Assembly (NCBI GenBank): GCA_949317995.1
Contig: OX439047.1
Coordinates: forward strand, 46,873,505 to 46,937,504
From: Acholoe squamosa
Taxonomy: Eukaryota > Annelida > Polychaeta > Phyllodocida > Polynoidae
Length of the DNA: 64,000 bases
Direction: 5' to 3'
Below, one piece after another: positions 22,703-34,187 of this stretch. Each line of letters begins with the position of its first letter. Position 1 is the first letter of the stretch. Position numbers and translations under genes: made by a program. The notes under the pieces were generated by a model. It worked only from the letters and a program-made list of their open reading frames with translations. It had not been told where the DNA came from and searched no databases.

Positions 22703-25499
22703 AGATCTAAATCAGCATCATTCAAAGAGTTCTCTCCAACCTGGAACCACATTGAGATATTATATGAATAATGATACACACATGTGTGCTCAGGCTGGAT
22801 GCATTTGAAATTTGGATTTGATCTTAGAAGAGACTTACACTATAATCCATACATTTACCATATCCTAAACAAATTGGGTATATCTGACACAGTCAACATC
22901 CTGCCAGGTAGTTGAGAACAATGATTAGTTCAAAGTTTTGGTCGGGCATACTAGTTGTACCCTACCCTGAGATTTATTTCACCAGACCTTACCCAACATA
23001 GGGTAGTTTTTGATATAGAAGTATACCACTTTGGTCAGGGCACTACGATCACCTCTCCCATTGGTGAGTCTTATATTTACCAAAAATGGATACTATATGC
23101 AGAGTGTGAAATAACATGTGTAAGAGATTTTAAGCCCGCTACAGCATCTTTTAACCATGAGTTATTTCCAAATGATACTAATGTTTCAAGTCACATTCTA
23201 TCTGCTTCTTTCTCTTTTCTGATTTCGGCCAAAGTATGTTGGTCGAAATTGTCTCAATCTCCGTAAATTTGTAATAATGTCTGCATCCCTAATGCTTACT
23301 GGCATTTGCTGGTTTTTCTCTGCCTACCAGCAAAAACGAATGAAAGGCAAAATTGATGTGTGAATATGTTACCAAAAAGCCATTACCAGTAAACAAAAAG
23401 AGATTGCCAAAGTGTTTACACGCGAATCCATCAATTTCCAGACTAATGGCAAGTTATTGATTTTTCTTATTGTTAGTGTGAAATATTCAATGTAATTTGT
23501 TTGGCTCTCATGCAAATCTATGCCGTTAGATTTACGACAATTCTGCAGAGTCATAAAATGCTCCAAAAAGTCATTTCTACATATTTCACTTGTCCTCAAT
23601 TTCAATCAATACCCTGATGTAAAACAACTAAAACGTCATCGCCATTCTTAATTTTCTCCCTACTCTTTCATCAGCATCAAGAGCAATAATTGTGTCAGTC
23701 TTCCAAAGTCATCTATTGGCCCATGAGATGATCTTATATCTATTCCTAACATAAAATGACATTAATCTATTAGGTTAATCAACTTCTCATTTCTTAATAT
23801 AGTATCCATTTGCCATTCTCATTTATCGACTTCAAGAATTTTCTAGGTAGTGCATTATCCATTCTCTAGCCTCCTCTTCCAGGAACTGTCTGTGTCTGTG
23901 AAGAGGCTTCAATTAGACAGCCCATCTAAGGCTTCCTTGGGTGGCAGGCAGGTGGGTTCTCTGATCAATATAATGCTGAGCAATAAAAGGGCTTAAAGGA
24001 AATGTTATTCATATCAGTGTATGTTCTGACTATATTGCGATATGTGCAATAGTGAAGAATGAAGATGTGTGCTATGAGTAAGGGTCTATCCATGCATATC
24101 AGTTATGTTTTATACACGAGGTATTACGGTAATAGTGCCACCTATTTATTAATCCTCCATCACTCCTCGACATTGTAGAAATTTGAGACACCTTTCAAAT
24201 AGCTCAAAGCGAAATCTTACTGAATTCATCAGTGTGTCTGACTATAGATATGGGAAGGATTATGGGATTTCTACACTTTGATGGCTCAGCCTTCTCTTAG
24301 AGTATAAGAGAGTATGAGATTGGTTTTGGTGCTGTGACATTGGCCCAGATGTGCCTCTTATAGCTGTGGGGATTACAGAGGGCGTCTTATGTTGTGGAAC
24401 CCATTTTGTCCTGTGCATAGGATTAATATTGGAAGGTCCCTGATCCAGACAGGATGGGCCAGGATTAGTAAGGATGAATATTTAAAAAATAAATGAAAAG
24501 GCAGCATTGCTGAAGGTGTGGAAGGTAAGAGAATGCATGTGTTAGGTCTATTAAACAGTGTGTGAAATGAGGATGTAACCTATTTTTCTGGTATTCTAAT
24601 TTTCTGTCTCTAAGTTGTTTACAGGGGCGGTGAGGTCCCTTAAGCATAATAGCCATGTCTTCCAAGTAATGGTGTTCTGTGGGAGGAGCTTTCTTGATGT
24701 GTGTTATTGTTTACCAAGATTATTGACTTGAGATAATATAAAGTTCGAAGCTCATTTTGTTTGAACTACATACAACTACAAGTCTGGGTGTCAACGGTTG
24801 GTAGGAGTTGCAGATAAAAGAAACATTATAACCATTTCCTATGACTAATGAAATTCAAATACCCCAAAAGCAGGACCGGTGTAGCATTAATTTAAACCAA
24901 AATCAGATGAAAATCCAAAGCCAGTTTCTTTTTGTTAGAATGACATTTAGTTATAGAGTGGCACTGCATCCAGTTGCTGGCCCATGTTATAAGGTATAAG
25001 AAGAGGGGAAAGGCTTAGTGTTGTTGCTTGGGAGTAATGGTGTTGTGATGGTGTCAGAGAGATTGGGTCATTTAGTATGTTGCCCTAATGGTGTTTGACA
25101 TTATACAACGAGGTCTGCAGGGAGTGATAAGAACTGAATGTGGGTGTTAGATTGTGATTTAGTGAACGTATCTAATTTGTCATGCGTAGGTCCAGTAGGA
25201 CAGAAGGGATGGGACAGAAAATGCAAAATGAATATTGCCTTTTGTAAGGATTTTGTCCTATACATCTTGTCCTGTATAGTCTGGTGGTGGAACATGGATT
25301 TTTAGCCTGACCCCAAATTCTCTGATATACTTTTTTTTCTCTGTTGATTATTCATCTATGGGGTCTCTGTGACCACATCCACAATGATGTTTTCATGGCA
25401 AGTTTGGGAAAATTGTGAGGTCTGACAACCCAACTTGCTGGGTAATGGGTAGGCCTTGGATGATGATGAAATGGATGGTGGAAAACATCCTGAACGGTC

Positions 25500-25805
25500 C
25501 TTTTTTCTGATGTATACGGATGTTAGGTTTTCAGACGTTGTGTACTCAGAGATTGGATACTCTGACATTGGATAGACCTGTGCTCGGATGTTGGGTTCTC
25601 GGATGTTGGGTTCTCGGATGTTGGGTTCTCGGATATTGGGTTCTCGGATGTTGGGTAGGCCTCGGACATTGATACTCAGACGTTGGTTACATGGACATTG
25701 GGTAGAGATGTTCTTGGATGTTGGGTACACAGAGGTTGGGTAGGCATGTATTCGGATGTTGGGGACTCAGACATTGGCCTGGCATATATCAGTACTCGGA
25801 TGTTT
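25500..25805. repeat. 15-bp minisatellite (TTCTCGGATGTTGGG)
   Basis: Four near-perfect head-to-tail copies at about 25580-25655, with degenerate copies on both sides. Because 15 is a multiple of three, the reverse strand stays open and would read repeated Asn-Ile-Arg-Glu-Pro. That is a by-product and not a gene. Confidence 0.88.
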
Positions 25806-26939
25806 GATTAGAGTGAGACTAATAATAAATTTCAAATGGCCTATATTCCTCATGGCCTAACATCGGGTGGCCAAAATTCCACAGGGCTGACTATCAAGGG
25901 GCCCATCTCCCCTGGGACTACGTTCTTCTTACCCTTCATGCCAGTGAAGTTTGCTTTATATTTGATTAGGTGTAATAATGATCGCAGTATAAAGGAAGCT
26001 GCTAGAAATGGGAGAGCAACGGCTCCAGTTGTGTCTACATTTTAAACCACATACTACATTACCACCAACAAAGGTAGTACTGCTTGTGAGTAATAAGAAA
26101 CAACATGTAGACCTAAATGTGCAAGACCTGATAGCTCAGAAAGACAAATTGCCCTCTTAGCTAGTTGTCAGAGGCATTGAATCTGTCTCTGTTGAACTCA
26201 AATTCAGGTTTTGTCATCAGAAGGAGAGACGTGGAAGTAGCCAGGTGGCAAAGGTGTCACCAATTCAAAAATGACTGGTTATGGATAACAATGCCAGTGT
26301 ACAGCACAATATGTTTCCATCATAACATGGTACCACAGCATGGGAAGGTCCAAAGTTATAAGGTACTTAAGTCAAGCAAATCCTCCCTTAGCCTGATTAG
26401 AATTACAAATGCTTCCCTGAATTCCCAAACAGGCATCTTATATTGTATTGGTGTGAATCAATGCCATACAGGGACTGATCTAGCAAACTATTATAAAGCC
26501 TCTGTGGGCCACCAGAACTAAAAAAGAAACTGCCCCCAAAAATAATGCCAATGAACTTCAATAGGTTTCAGTCAACTAAATGAGCAGTATCAGAGAGATC
26601 TCAATGGTTACTGAAAGTGTTGCTCTTGCCCTAGAAGGTGTTCTGAAAATTATAAGATGATCTTGTGACAGCTCACAAGCCTGCAAATCTAAGAGATGCA
26701 GTTGTCAATATACCTTGTACCACATTCTGTGTCTGTCGAGGATAATAAAAGGAACAGCTTCAACTTTATATTAGTGATAAGGATGAAAAAGGTGCTGATG
26801 AAAAATGTTAGAGTCTGATGACCACAGGGCATCCAAAATGATTGTATGTAAAACGTGATCAATTATTTAGCCACAGATGAATGGCCATACAATATGTACA
26901 TACCATGCCCTCAACCTAGAACCACTACTTTAGTTACTA

Positions 26940-27813
26940 GTATGTCACCTGTGGGGTCCCTCAGAGCTCCATCTTGGGTTCATTATTATTCTTAGCCTTC
27001 ATTAATCATATTGATAAAGAGCTCAATTGTCAAGTTAGTATTTATACAGATGATGCTGTTATGTATGTATCCGATAATTCCCCAGATATTGCAGTGGAAA
27101 GACTACAGACTAACATACAAAAACTTGTAACATGGACCCAGCTTAATCACCTCACAATTTTGGTACGAAAGAGTCATTAAAGAAAGTAAAGTCTGTCACT
27201 AAAATGAGAATGGGTAATGAGGAGTTGGAAAATGTAGAGTCTTTTAAATATCTGGGTATTACTCTGGACAGACAGTTGAAATATGATCTATACATTGAAG
27301 AAGTTAAGCAAAAGATTGGATATGTTGGCAAGAATGAGGAAGTACAGAACAAACCCTACTGCTCTACAAAACCAATATTCTTCCATCTTTTGACTATGGT
27401 GACATTTTATATGATGGTAGCTTCCAAGCTCCCCTACCCAAACTGCAAAGACTCCAAAACAGAGCTCTAAAGATTTGCTTAAAGTTACCCCCATTGACAT
27501 CAACTTCCATTACACAGACTAGCAAAAGTAGATTACCTGAGTGACAGGAGACACCTTTACCTCCTACAGTTTGGTCATAAAAAATATCAAACTTAGAAAA
27601 CCTGCAACCCATCGCTAGAGCTACTAGGTTGAACAACGGCCCCCTGCTAAAATATGTTCATGCTAATAAGGCGATTGCAAAAAGAAGTGTGGAGTATAAG
27701 GTGGAGGTGGCTTGGAACAAGTTACCTCCTGATAAGAGATCCATTGTAGAATATGACTCCTTTTGTATTGATCAAAAAAAGATGCTGGCACAAAAAAGGT
27801 TCAACTATGAATA
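26940..27813 (+). pseudogene. LINE reverse-transcriptase fragment (C-terminal half)
   Basis: Begins with VTCGVPQSSILGSLLFLAF, equivalent to the GVPQGSILGPLLF box, then SIYTDDAVMYVSDN, the catalytic box with YTDD in place of YADD. After a frameshift comes ESFKYLGITLDRQLKYDLYI, and near 27700 KVEVAWNKLPPDKRSI, the usual LINE C-terminus, ending about 27813. Several frame breaks separate the pieces. The 5' half, including the endonuclease, is absent. It sits inside the 25277-28861 element as a later insertion or captured piece. The clade cannot be fixed; it is of the general CR1/jockey style. Confidence 0.85.
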
Positions 27814-28289
27814 ACATTCTCGGTATTGGTACATTGTATTCTCTTAGTGAATAATTGTTGATTGCCTAAAATTGTAACCCTTGGATAAAATAACTAGTCA
27901 GTTCAGGAATATATTATATTACATAAAAGATTGTGAACACTACCACTAGTCATTTTTTTGTCCGCCCCTCTCAACCATTGATCTTATATGTACTGAGATT
28001 TTCTATATGCATGATAATGTTACCCTCACATACCCTAATGATCTGTAAACACCAAAGTGTCAAGCTGAAAAGCCAAATAAGCATCATGCTTCTCTCAATT
28101 GATAATTGAAATATTGTCAAACAAAGGCCCTAACTGGAGCCAAGTGAAAAGAGGACCGTAGGAACAATACCCTGTGCCTTCAGTTTAAATAAACTGAATT
28201 TTAAAAAAAAAATGTGGGTCTTTAACTTGATTTGAAACAGGAATAATAAAATTTCAATACATCTCTAGCATTACCAAGGATACCACTCA

Positions 28290-28640
28290 TTAATTTTCAA
28301 TTCAAAATGGCTGCCATTTACATTGTTCTAAATGGCCTGAATGGATTCCGGCACCTCAGAAATGTTCATTTTTTGTGAGGTAGAACTCATTAGTAATTCA
28401 AATTGGCTGCAATATACTTGGTTCTAAATTGCATGAATGGTATCCTGGGCTTCAGATATGTGCTCTAAATACTCTATCTTGTGTGTCTATGTTGATTTGA
28501 AGCGTAGATATTCATTTTTCGACATTTTATAGCATTTTCCAAGGTAGAATTCATGAATAATTTAAAATGGCTGCCACATACAGGGTTCTAAATGATATGA
28601 ATGGATTGCTGGACTTCAGAAATACACTTTTAGTACTTTA
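28290..28640 (+). repeat. Degenerate tandem repeats around AATGGCTGCCA
   Basis: Three diverged copies begin near 28300, 28395 and 28560, each with ATGGCTGC, GTTCTAAAT and ATGAATGG in order and a TCAGAAAT or TCAGATAT tail. They lie inside the 3.6-kb element. Confidence 0.6.
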
Positions 28641-29289
28641 TTTGTGTTTCTATGATGATTAGAAGCAGAGATATACACTTTTCAAGATTTTGATTGAATC
28701 TTGGTGGCCATCTTGAATATCTCAATTTCCCCAAATCCACCATGAACACATCATTGTGGATGTGGTCACACAGACCCCATGGATGAATAATCAACAGAGA
28801 AAAAAAAGTATATCAGAGAATTTGGGGTCAGGCTAAAAATCCATGTTCCACCACCAGACTAGTAAGGACTCTTCAAGAATAAACACACAATTTCTCTTTA
28901 CTGCTTGAAAATTCAGTGACTTGAAAAGGTATTTGAAAAACAAAACAATTATTTCCTGAAGACTTGTAGCAGATATTAGGGTAATACAGGCATAAAAGTT
29001 ATTTGCTGTTCTATAATAGTTATGCTGAATAAAATTACAGCCAAGGGTAGGAAAAGGTGAATTTCCTGATTCAACTCCCCCATTCCCCAATGTGTCAAAC
29101 GTTATGTTTCCACCTTAGGTGAATATGTACCAAAAGTCTATGTCATATCTAACACAATCAGAGAGGATCATATTCATGAAAGAAAAATCAATGAATGCGC
29201 AACAATTGGACGTGTTGACAATTAAATGTTCCTGTTGTCTAGGTTAAAGAAAACAAATCAGTAGAAGATTCTACTAGATCATTTCCCTC

Positions 29290-32200
29290 TTAGATACTAT
29301 CTTCCTTCAGCAGGAATGGTGTCAGGAGGAGGTGGGCAATGAAGAGGATCAGTCTATACAAAGAATGACTGGCCCCTTGATCCATCAAGACTCCTGTAGA
29401 ACCCCTGCATACTCACTAGTGCCTTCCACTCAGAACCAAGACACAGCTCACTGACTGCAGTGTCCTCTTTGGGATTTATGACACACTCTACAGGGCAAGT
29501 GGTATATGCCACATTGGGTGTGTCAAAGCACATATTTATAAGGCCGTCAACTGGGGGATGACTGGGTTCTATACCTCCAGGTTAATCTAAACTAGTATCA
29601 TCCAAAGAGTTCCCACAGAGGTTTCCAGCCTGTAACTGTATTTAGATATAATATTAATATGGTTACACACACGAGGGGCTTCAGCGAGGGTGCATTTGAC
29701 ATTTGGATTTGATTTCATGATGTTGCCTACAGTATATATGCAAGGTGACATCTACCTAAATATTTTCCCTATACTTGCAATATTTCACACGAAATGACAA
29801 ATTATATTTGGAACAGTCAAAATATTGTACAGTAGTTGAGAATAGATCTCGGTGAAAAGGTGTGATCTTACGTGGATCTATATCTTTTGCTACCATTTAT
29901 TTTGATTGTGTATTAGACAGAGCGAAGAACAAACTGCTTTATAGTTGTTTATCATCTCACCAAATCTGGTTTTACCCTCAAAGAATAGATCCTCATATGG
30001 ATACAGACTTTTTCGAGACTATCTTAGTTGTTGGGTCTCACTTTTACCAACTGGAGATATTCTGTGCATCTTAATGGCGGAAATTACAATAATCTGTAAG
30101 GTGATTTTAAGTCTTTTACTTCGGCTCAATGATCGGCATCTTTTAAAAGTAACTTTATTCCCAAAAGGTGGTAAGAATAAGACATAAATTGCTCTAAAAG
30201 GTTCTTACTACATATTTATCTCACTTGTTCTCAGCTTCAGTTGATATCCCTATGGTAAAAGTCTAAAATGTCATCACTATCTTTGATCTTCCTCCTAATC
30301 TTTCATCAGTATTAGCTTTGACAGTAACGATCGCGTCAGTCTCCCAAAACCATACACCTTGCTAGAGTGCATACACTGCATGGGCCAAATACTTTCTGTG
30401 TGATCTATGTAAATGACATGAATCATTATCCATTCCTAACATAAAATTACACTGATCTATAGAAAAAGACAATTTCTCTTTTCCAGTGTCCCCACATGAT
30501 GTCCATTGTCATTCTTATTCATTCAGTCTTGGAGACTGAGGTGGTGTATGATAAATTCTCTAGCGTCCTCTTCCAGGAACCCTTTATGAGGAGGCTTAAA
30601 TTAGACACCCTCCTGACTCTTAGTTCTCCTTGCGTCCATGGTGGGCGGATTCTCTAATCAATATAGTGGTGATCTACTATATCATAGTATGTTAATAGGG
30701 AGGCATACATATAAGCATTACCTGTACCCAGAGTGGGTATACTTCCTGTGGTAGGATTATACAAATGAAGCAATATAGACCAGGTTAAGCTGCCAGTGCA
30801 AGACTCACCAATCACCAAAGAGGTAAATCAGTATCAAAATACCACAGAAGTTCTAAGTTAATTTTGCCAATGTCCTTCACTGCTCATTGTTCTAGAAACT
30901 GGGTGGTATACTTTAGAAACACTTTATAGAGGTTATATAGGCCACAGGGAAATCTAACTGAATTCATCTCTGTGTCCGACTCAAGAAATGAGAAGGGTAA
31001 TAACTTCTAAAGAACCATCAGATATAGGGTTGTAGCCTTATATTGCTTATCTGTCCCCTAGTGTATGAGATTATTTTTGGTGGTATGATTATGGCCAATT
31101 TGTTCTGTGCATAGGATTACCACAGGAAGGTCCCTAATCCAGACAGGATGGGGCAATAAAGAGCAATGTTGACGGCAGTGGGATGAGGATGTATGTATGT
31201 GTAGGGGACCAGAAATCCCTGTGCCCGGTAGATTGACCCTAACGGGCCAGTTACCTGGTAATCACTGCTCCCCTAGTGTGTATCATACGGATCCAGGAGG
31301 GTCTTGCAAAAAGTAAACGAGGAAGCATGTCCATAAAAATTTTCAGAGAGTGCTGAGGAATAGGTGCATGGCCTAACTCGTTTTCATAGTATTGACAAAG
31401 AAACTATAGCAGAATCAATGGAAAACTCTTTTGGAGATGTAGAAAAACGTGCACGTTTTCTCTAAAGATTATCCACACAATTATTTAGCAAGAGAAAAAA
31501 CGTGCACGTTTTCTTTCTTGGTTCTTGTTTCATTTTTTTCAAGACCCTCCAGGTGTAGTTGGAAGGGGGAATTTCCTGAACATTGTGTATCTAGCTGTTC
31601 AAGTCGGATCAAAAGCACCCTGTATTGCCATAGTACAGCCTATATTACATAGTTCGTTCAAAGATTTTGTACAAATACAGATTACCAAGATTATTGAATT
31701 TGGATGAAAAGGTCACACATCATTCTATTCTATGTTCATGTACATACGTCTGCATATCAAAAATCTAGATAGGTACTTTGCTGATAAAATGAAAGACCAT
31801 TTCATTTTGACTAATTCAGATTCTCAAAAAGCAGTAGCAGTGAGCACAAAAGGATAACCAAAGGGAACCCCAAACCCAGTTTTTTTTCTAATATTGGTTA
31901 TAGAGCAGCATTTTGTGCAGTTGCTGGCCCAGTTTTGAGGTTGGGGAAAGGCTTAATGTTATGGCCTGGGGTAATGGTGTGGAGATGGTGTCAGAGAGAT
32001 TGGGTCATTCAGTATGGAGACCTAAAGGTGTTTGACCTTATTTGATGAGGTCTGCAGGGAGCGATAAGAACGCCAATGTAGGGCCAGAATTTGATTGAGT
32101 GAAAGTGTCTAATGTGTCATGTGTAGGTCCATGGTTTAGTAGTGGGGACATTGATTGGACAGAGAATTGGATTTGAATATTGCCTTTGTTATGATTTTGT

Positions 32201-32440
32201 ACTTTACGTCTTTTTCGCTACTTGATGTTGTTGTGAAAGTTCATTGGCCATTGATATAGCAAGTTTTTTCCCAGTATAGCCAACCCCAATGATTTTGTTC
32301 ATTTATAGGAGGGACTGTTCAGGATAAGGTATAAACAAACTATTTCTCCTTACTGTGTGTAAATTAAGTGACTTGAGAAGGGATTTGCACAACATAAGAA
32401 GTATTTCCTAAACACTTATAGGACATGTAAGACATATAAT
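29290..32440 (+). repeat. Old tandem duplication, unit B
   Basis: The second unit, lacking both the 745-bp TIR element and the 3.6-kb inverted-end element of unit A. It contains its own unmatched stretch at about 31170-31680, which includes two copies of a palindrome. No coding gene recognised. Confidence 0.75.
31444..31512. repeat. Two copies of a 16-bp perfect palindrome
   Basis: AAAACGTGCACGTTTT occurs at 31444-31459 and 31497-31512, 53 bp apart, each within a slightly longer GAAAA...TTTTCT context. ACGTGCACGT contains two inverted ACGTG cores. Confidence 0.85.
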
Positions 32441-33084
32441 GGGTTATATGGCAAAGGGCATTAGATATAGATGTTATAAAGAAACAACTCCATCTGAAGC
32501 GGAATACATTTGGATGTCTCTACCATATGCATCCTTAAGTTAGACCTCAGTAGTCTGCCCATAAACACTGCACCTAAAGGAGTTTTGTATTTCAAATCCG
32601 TTTGTTTATTGAAATATTTGTTTATGTATTTGTAATAGCTAGAGGCTGGTAGATCCCATGTATGTTGCTCCATTGAGGGATGGACTATCAAGGCTTGACT
32701 ATAATCGTGTATACATGTTAATATAGATGTTGCACATTATATATGTGATTGTTTAACTTTGGAGCTTGCACTGTGTTCGGTTTATGGGATTTACACCAGA
32801 GGTGCCCTTAACCCAAACAGGTTGGAACAGGATTAGTGTGGATGAATATTTAACAGCACTATGTTGAGGGAGCCAGATATTAGGGCATATATAAGGCAAA
32901 GGAGGTAGGAGAAGTACACAATAACTGGCAATAGTTAGACAGACATTCTGGGATACCATAGAGTAGTTAAGTTGAACTTGAATCTGACCAGGGTGAATCA
33001 TAGTAATATTGTCTACAATTGCTTCCAAGGGTATAAAGAATGCAGAATCTCCAAGAATAGTCTCCCCCAGTCCCTTGCATGACA
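32441..33084. other. Intergenic, no gene seen
   Basis: A segment near 32780-32870 resembles part of the duplicated unit (AACAGGTTGGAACAGGATTAG compared with CAGGATGGGCCAGGATTAG near 24450). No coding region recognised. Confidence 0.5.
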
Positions 33085-33235
33085 CTATTTATCCATCAAG
33101 ACTCCTGTAGAACCCCTGCAGAGACTCACGAGTGCCTTCCACTCAGGGCTCAGACACAGCTCACTGACTGCAGTGTCCTCTTCATGTGATTGATGATACA
33201 CTCAGCAGGGCACATGGTATGTGCCACGAAGGAGA
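33085..33235 (+). repeat. Third, partial copy of the duplicated unit
   Basis: Matches 21760-21895 and 29375-29520 in ATCCATCAAGACTCCTGTAG, GAGTGCCTTCCACTCAGG and CTCACTGACTGCAGTGTCCT, then diverges. Confidence 0.8.
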
Positions 33236-33370
33236 ATTTGACCCCCTAAGAGAATTTCTAATAACTGATGACACTCTGGTATACCTTCATATCAGGAGAT
33301 ATGTCAGTCCATGGACAAAAATCAAATTTTGTATTGACTTTGTAAAATTCAAAGCATTCTATTTGACCCT

Positions 33371-34187
33371 AAAGGCCAAATCCCACAACGTGAAAATGGT
33401 CGGGAAATCGTTGTGAAATAGGATATGTGGGTGCTTAGCCGATATCGGGGTGGTAATATTGTCTAGGGAAGACCTATAAAGGCTAAGAATCCCTGTCAAA
33501 GTGCTGGTATTTAGGGAGTATAGTACATCAAAAGTTTTTGATATTTTCTTCACAAAGGGCTTGAAATCTCTGTGATAGACTCAAAATCCCTGTGATTTAG
33601 AGGAATACAACAGTTTCTAGGAAATCAGAAGAGGTGTGTCTTTGATAAATCAGGAGCCAAGTTCCACATATTACAGTCATAATGGGGTTCTGCTTGTAAT
33701 TTATGCAAGCTACATTTGTTTATGCTATGCAGGAGACCATTGCAAAGCACAGAAAATAGTCAGAGACAACTGTGATTTTAATATCAAATACTCTATCTCT
33801 GTGAATCATTCTAGCAACTCATCTGTGCAGTAATGAAAATCACAGAGATTCCCCTGCTACTATCAGCTATAGTCGGATTTGGAGTGGTAAGAAGTGCAGT
33901 GAGTACCCTTGTGATTTAGGAAATTGGCAAGAGTCCAATGTTGCCGATATCTAGAATCACAGACATTTCAGAACCATTTTTCACGTAGTGGGATTTGGCC
34001 TTTTGTTAAGAAAATATCAAAAAAAATTGATGTACTATACTTCCTAAATACCAGCACTTTGACAGGGATTCTTAGCCTCTATTGGTCTTCCCTAGACGAT
34101 ATTACCACCCCAATATCGGCTAAGCACCCACATATCCTATTTCACAACAATGTCCTGACCATTTTCACGTTGTGGGATTTGGCCTTA
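33371..34187. repeat. Inverted repeat with about 180-bp arms
   Basis: Arms 33371-33550 and 34010-34187 share AAGGCCAAATCCCACAACGT, TATGTGGGTGCTTAGCCGAT and GTCAAAGTGCTGGTATTTAG in opposite orientation. The spacer is about 460 bp. The right arm is bounded on both sides by TGGGATTTGGCC. Open frames over both arms encode the same peptide only because of the repeat. Confidence 0.88.

Larger units (their letters stand above)
25277..28861. mobile_element. 3.6-kb element with about 116-bp inverted ends
   Basis: 25277-25392 and 28746-28861 are near-identical inverted repeats beginning TAGTCTGGTGGTGGAACATG. Flanking GTA occurs on both sides (25274-25276 and 28862-28864), a possible 3-bp target duplication. 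The interior holds a 15-bp minisatellite, a LINE fragment and degenerate tandem repeats, but no transposase that I recognise. Unit B of the surrounding duplication lacks the element, although it has some extra sequence there. Non-autonomous DNA transposon of unknown superfamily. Confidence 0.78.
21663..29000 (+). repeat. Old tandem duplication, unit A (interrupted by two insertions)
   Basis: Aligns in order with 29290-32440. Shared pieces start with TCTTCCTTCAGCAG, then GACCCCTTGATCCATCAAG and CTCACTGACTGCAGTGTCCT, and continue through TGCATTTGA-AATTTGGATTTGAT, the region near 23640-24000, the CTGATCCAGACAGGATGGG block near 24440, and CTGCAGGGAGTGATAAGAAC near 25110. The match resumes at 28865-28990 after the 25277-28861 insertion. 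Divergence is substantial, so the duplication is old. Confidence 0.75.

Noticed and set aside
25580-25660. Possible CRISPR-like array
   Set aside because: Repeats are 15 bp and directly abutting without spacers, in a eukaryotic setting.
25356-25730. Reverse-strand frame with repeated Asn-Ile-Arg-Glu-Pro
   Set aside because: By-product of the 15-bp minisatellite; also runs through the inverted end of a transposon.
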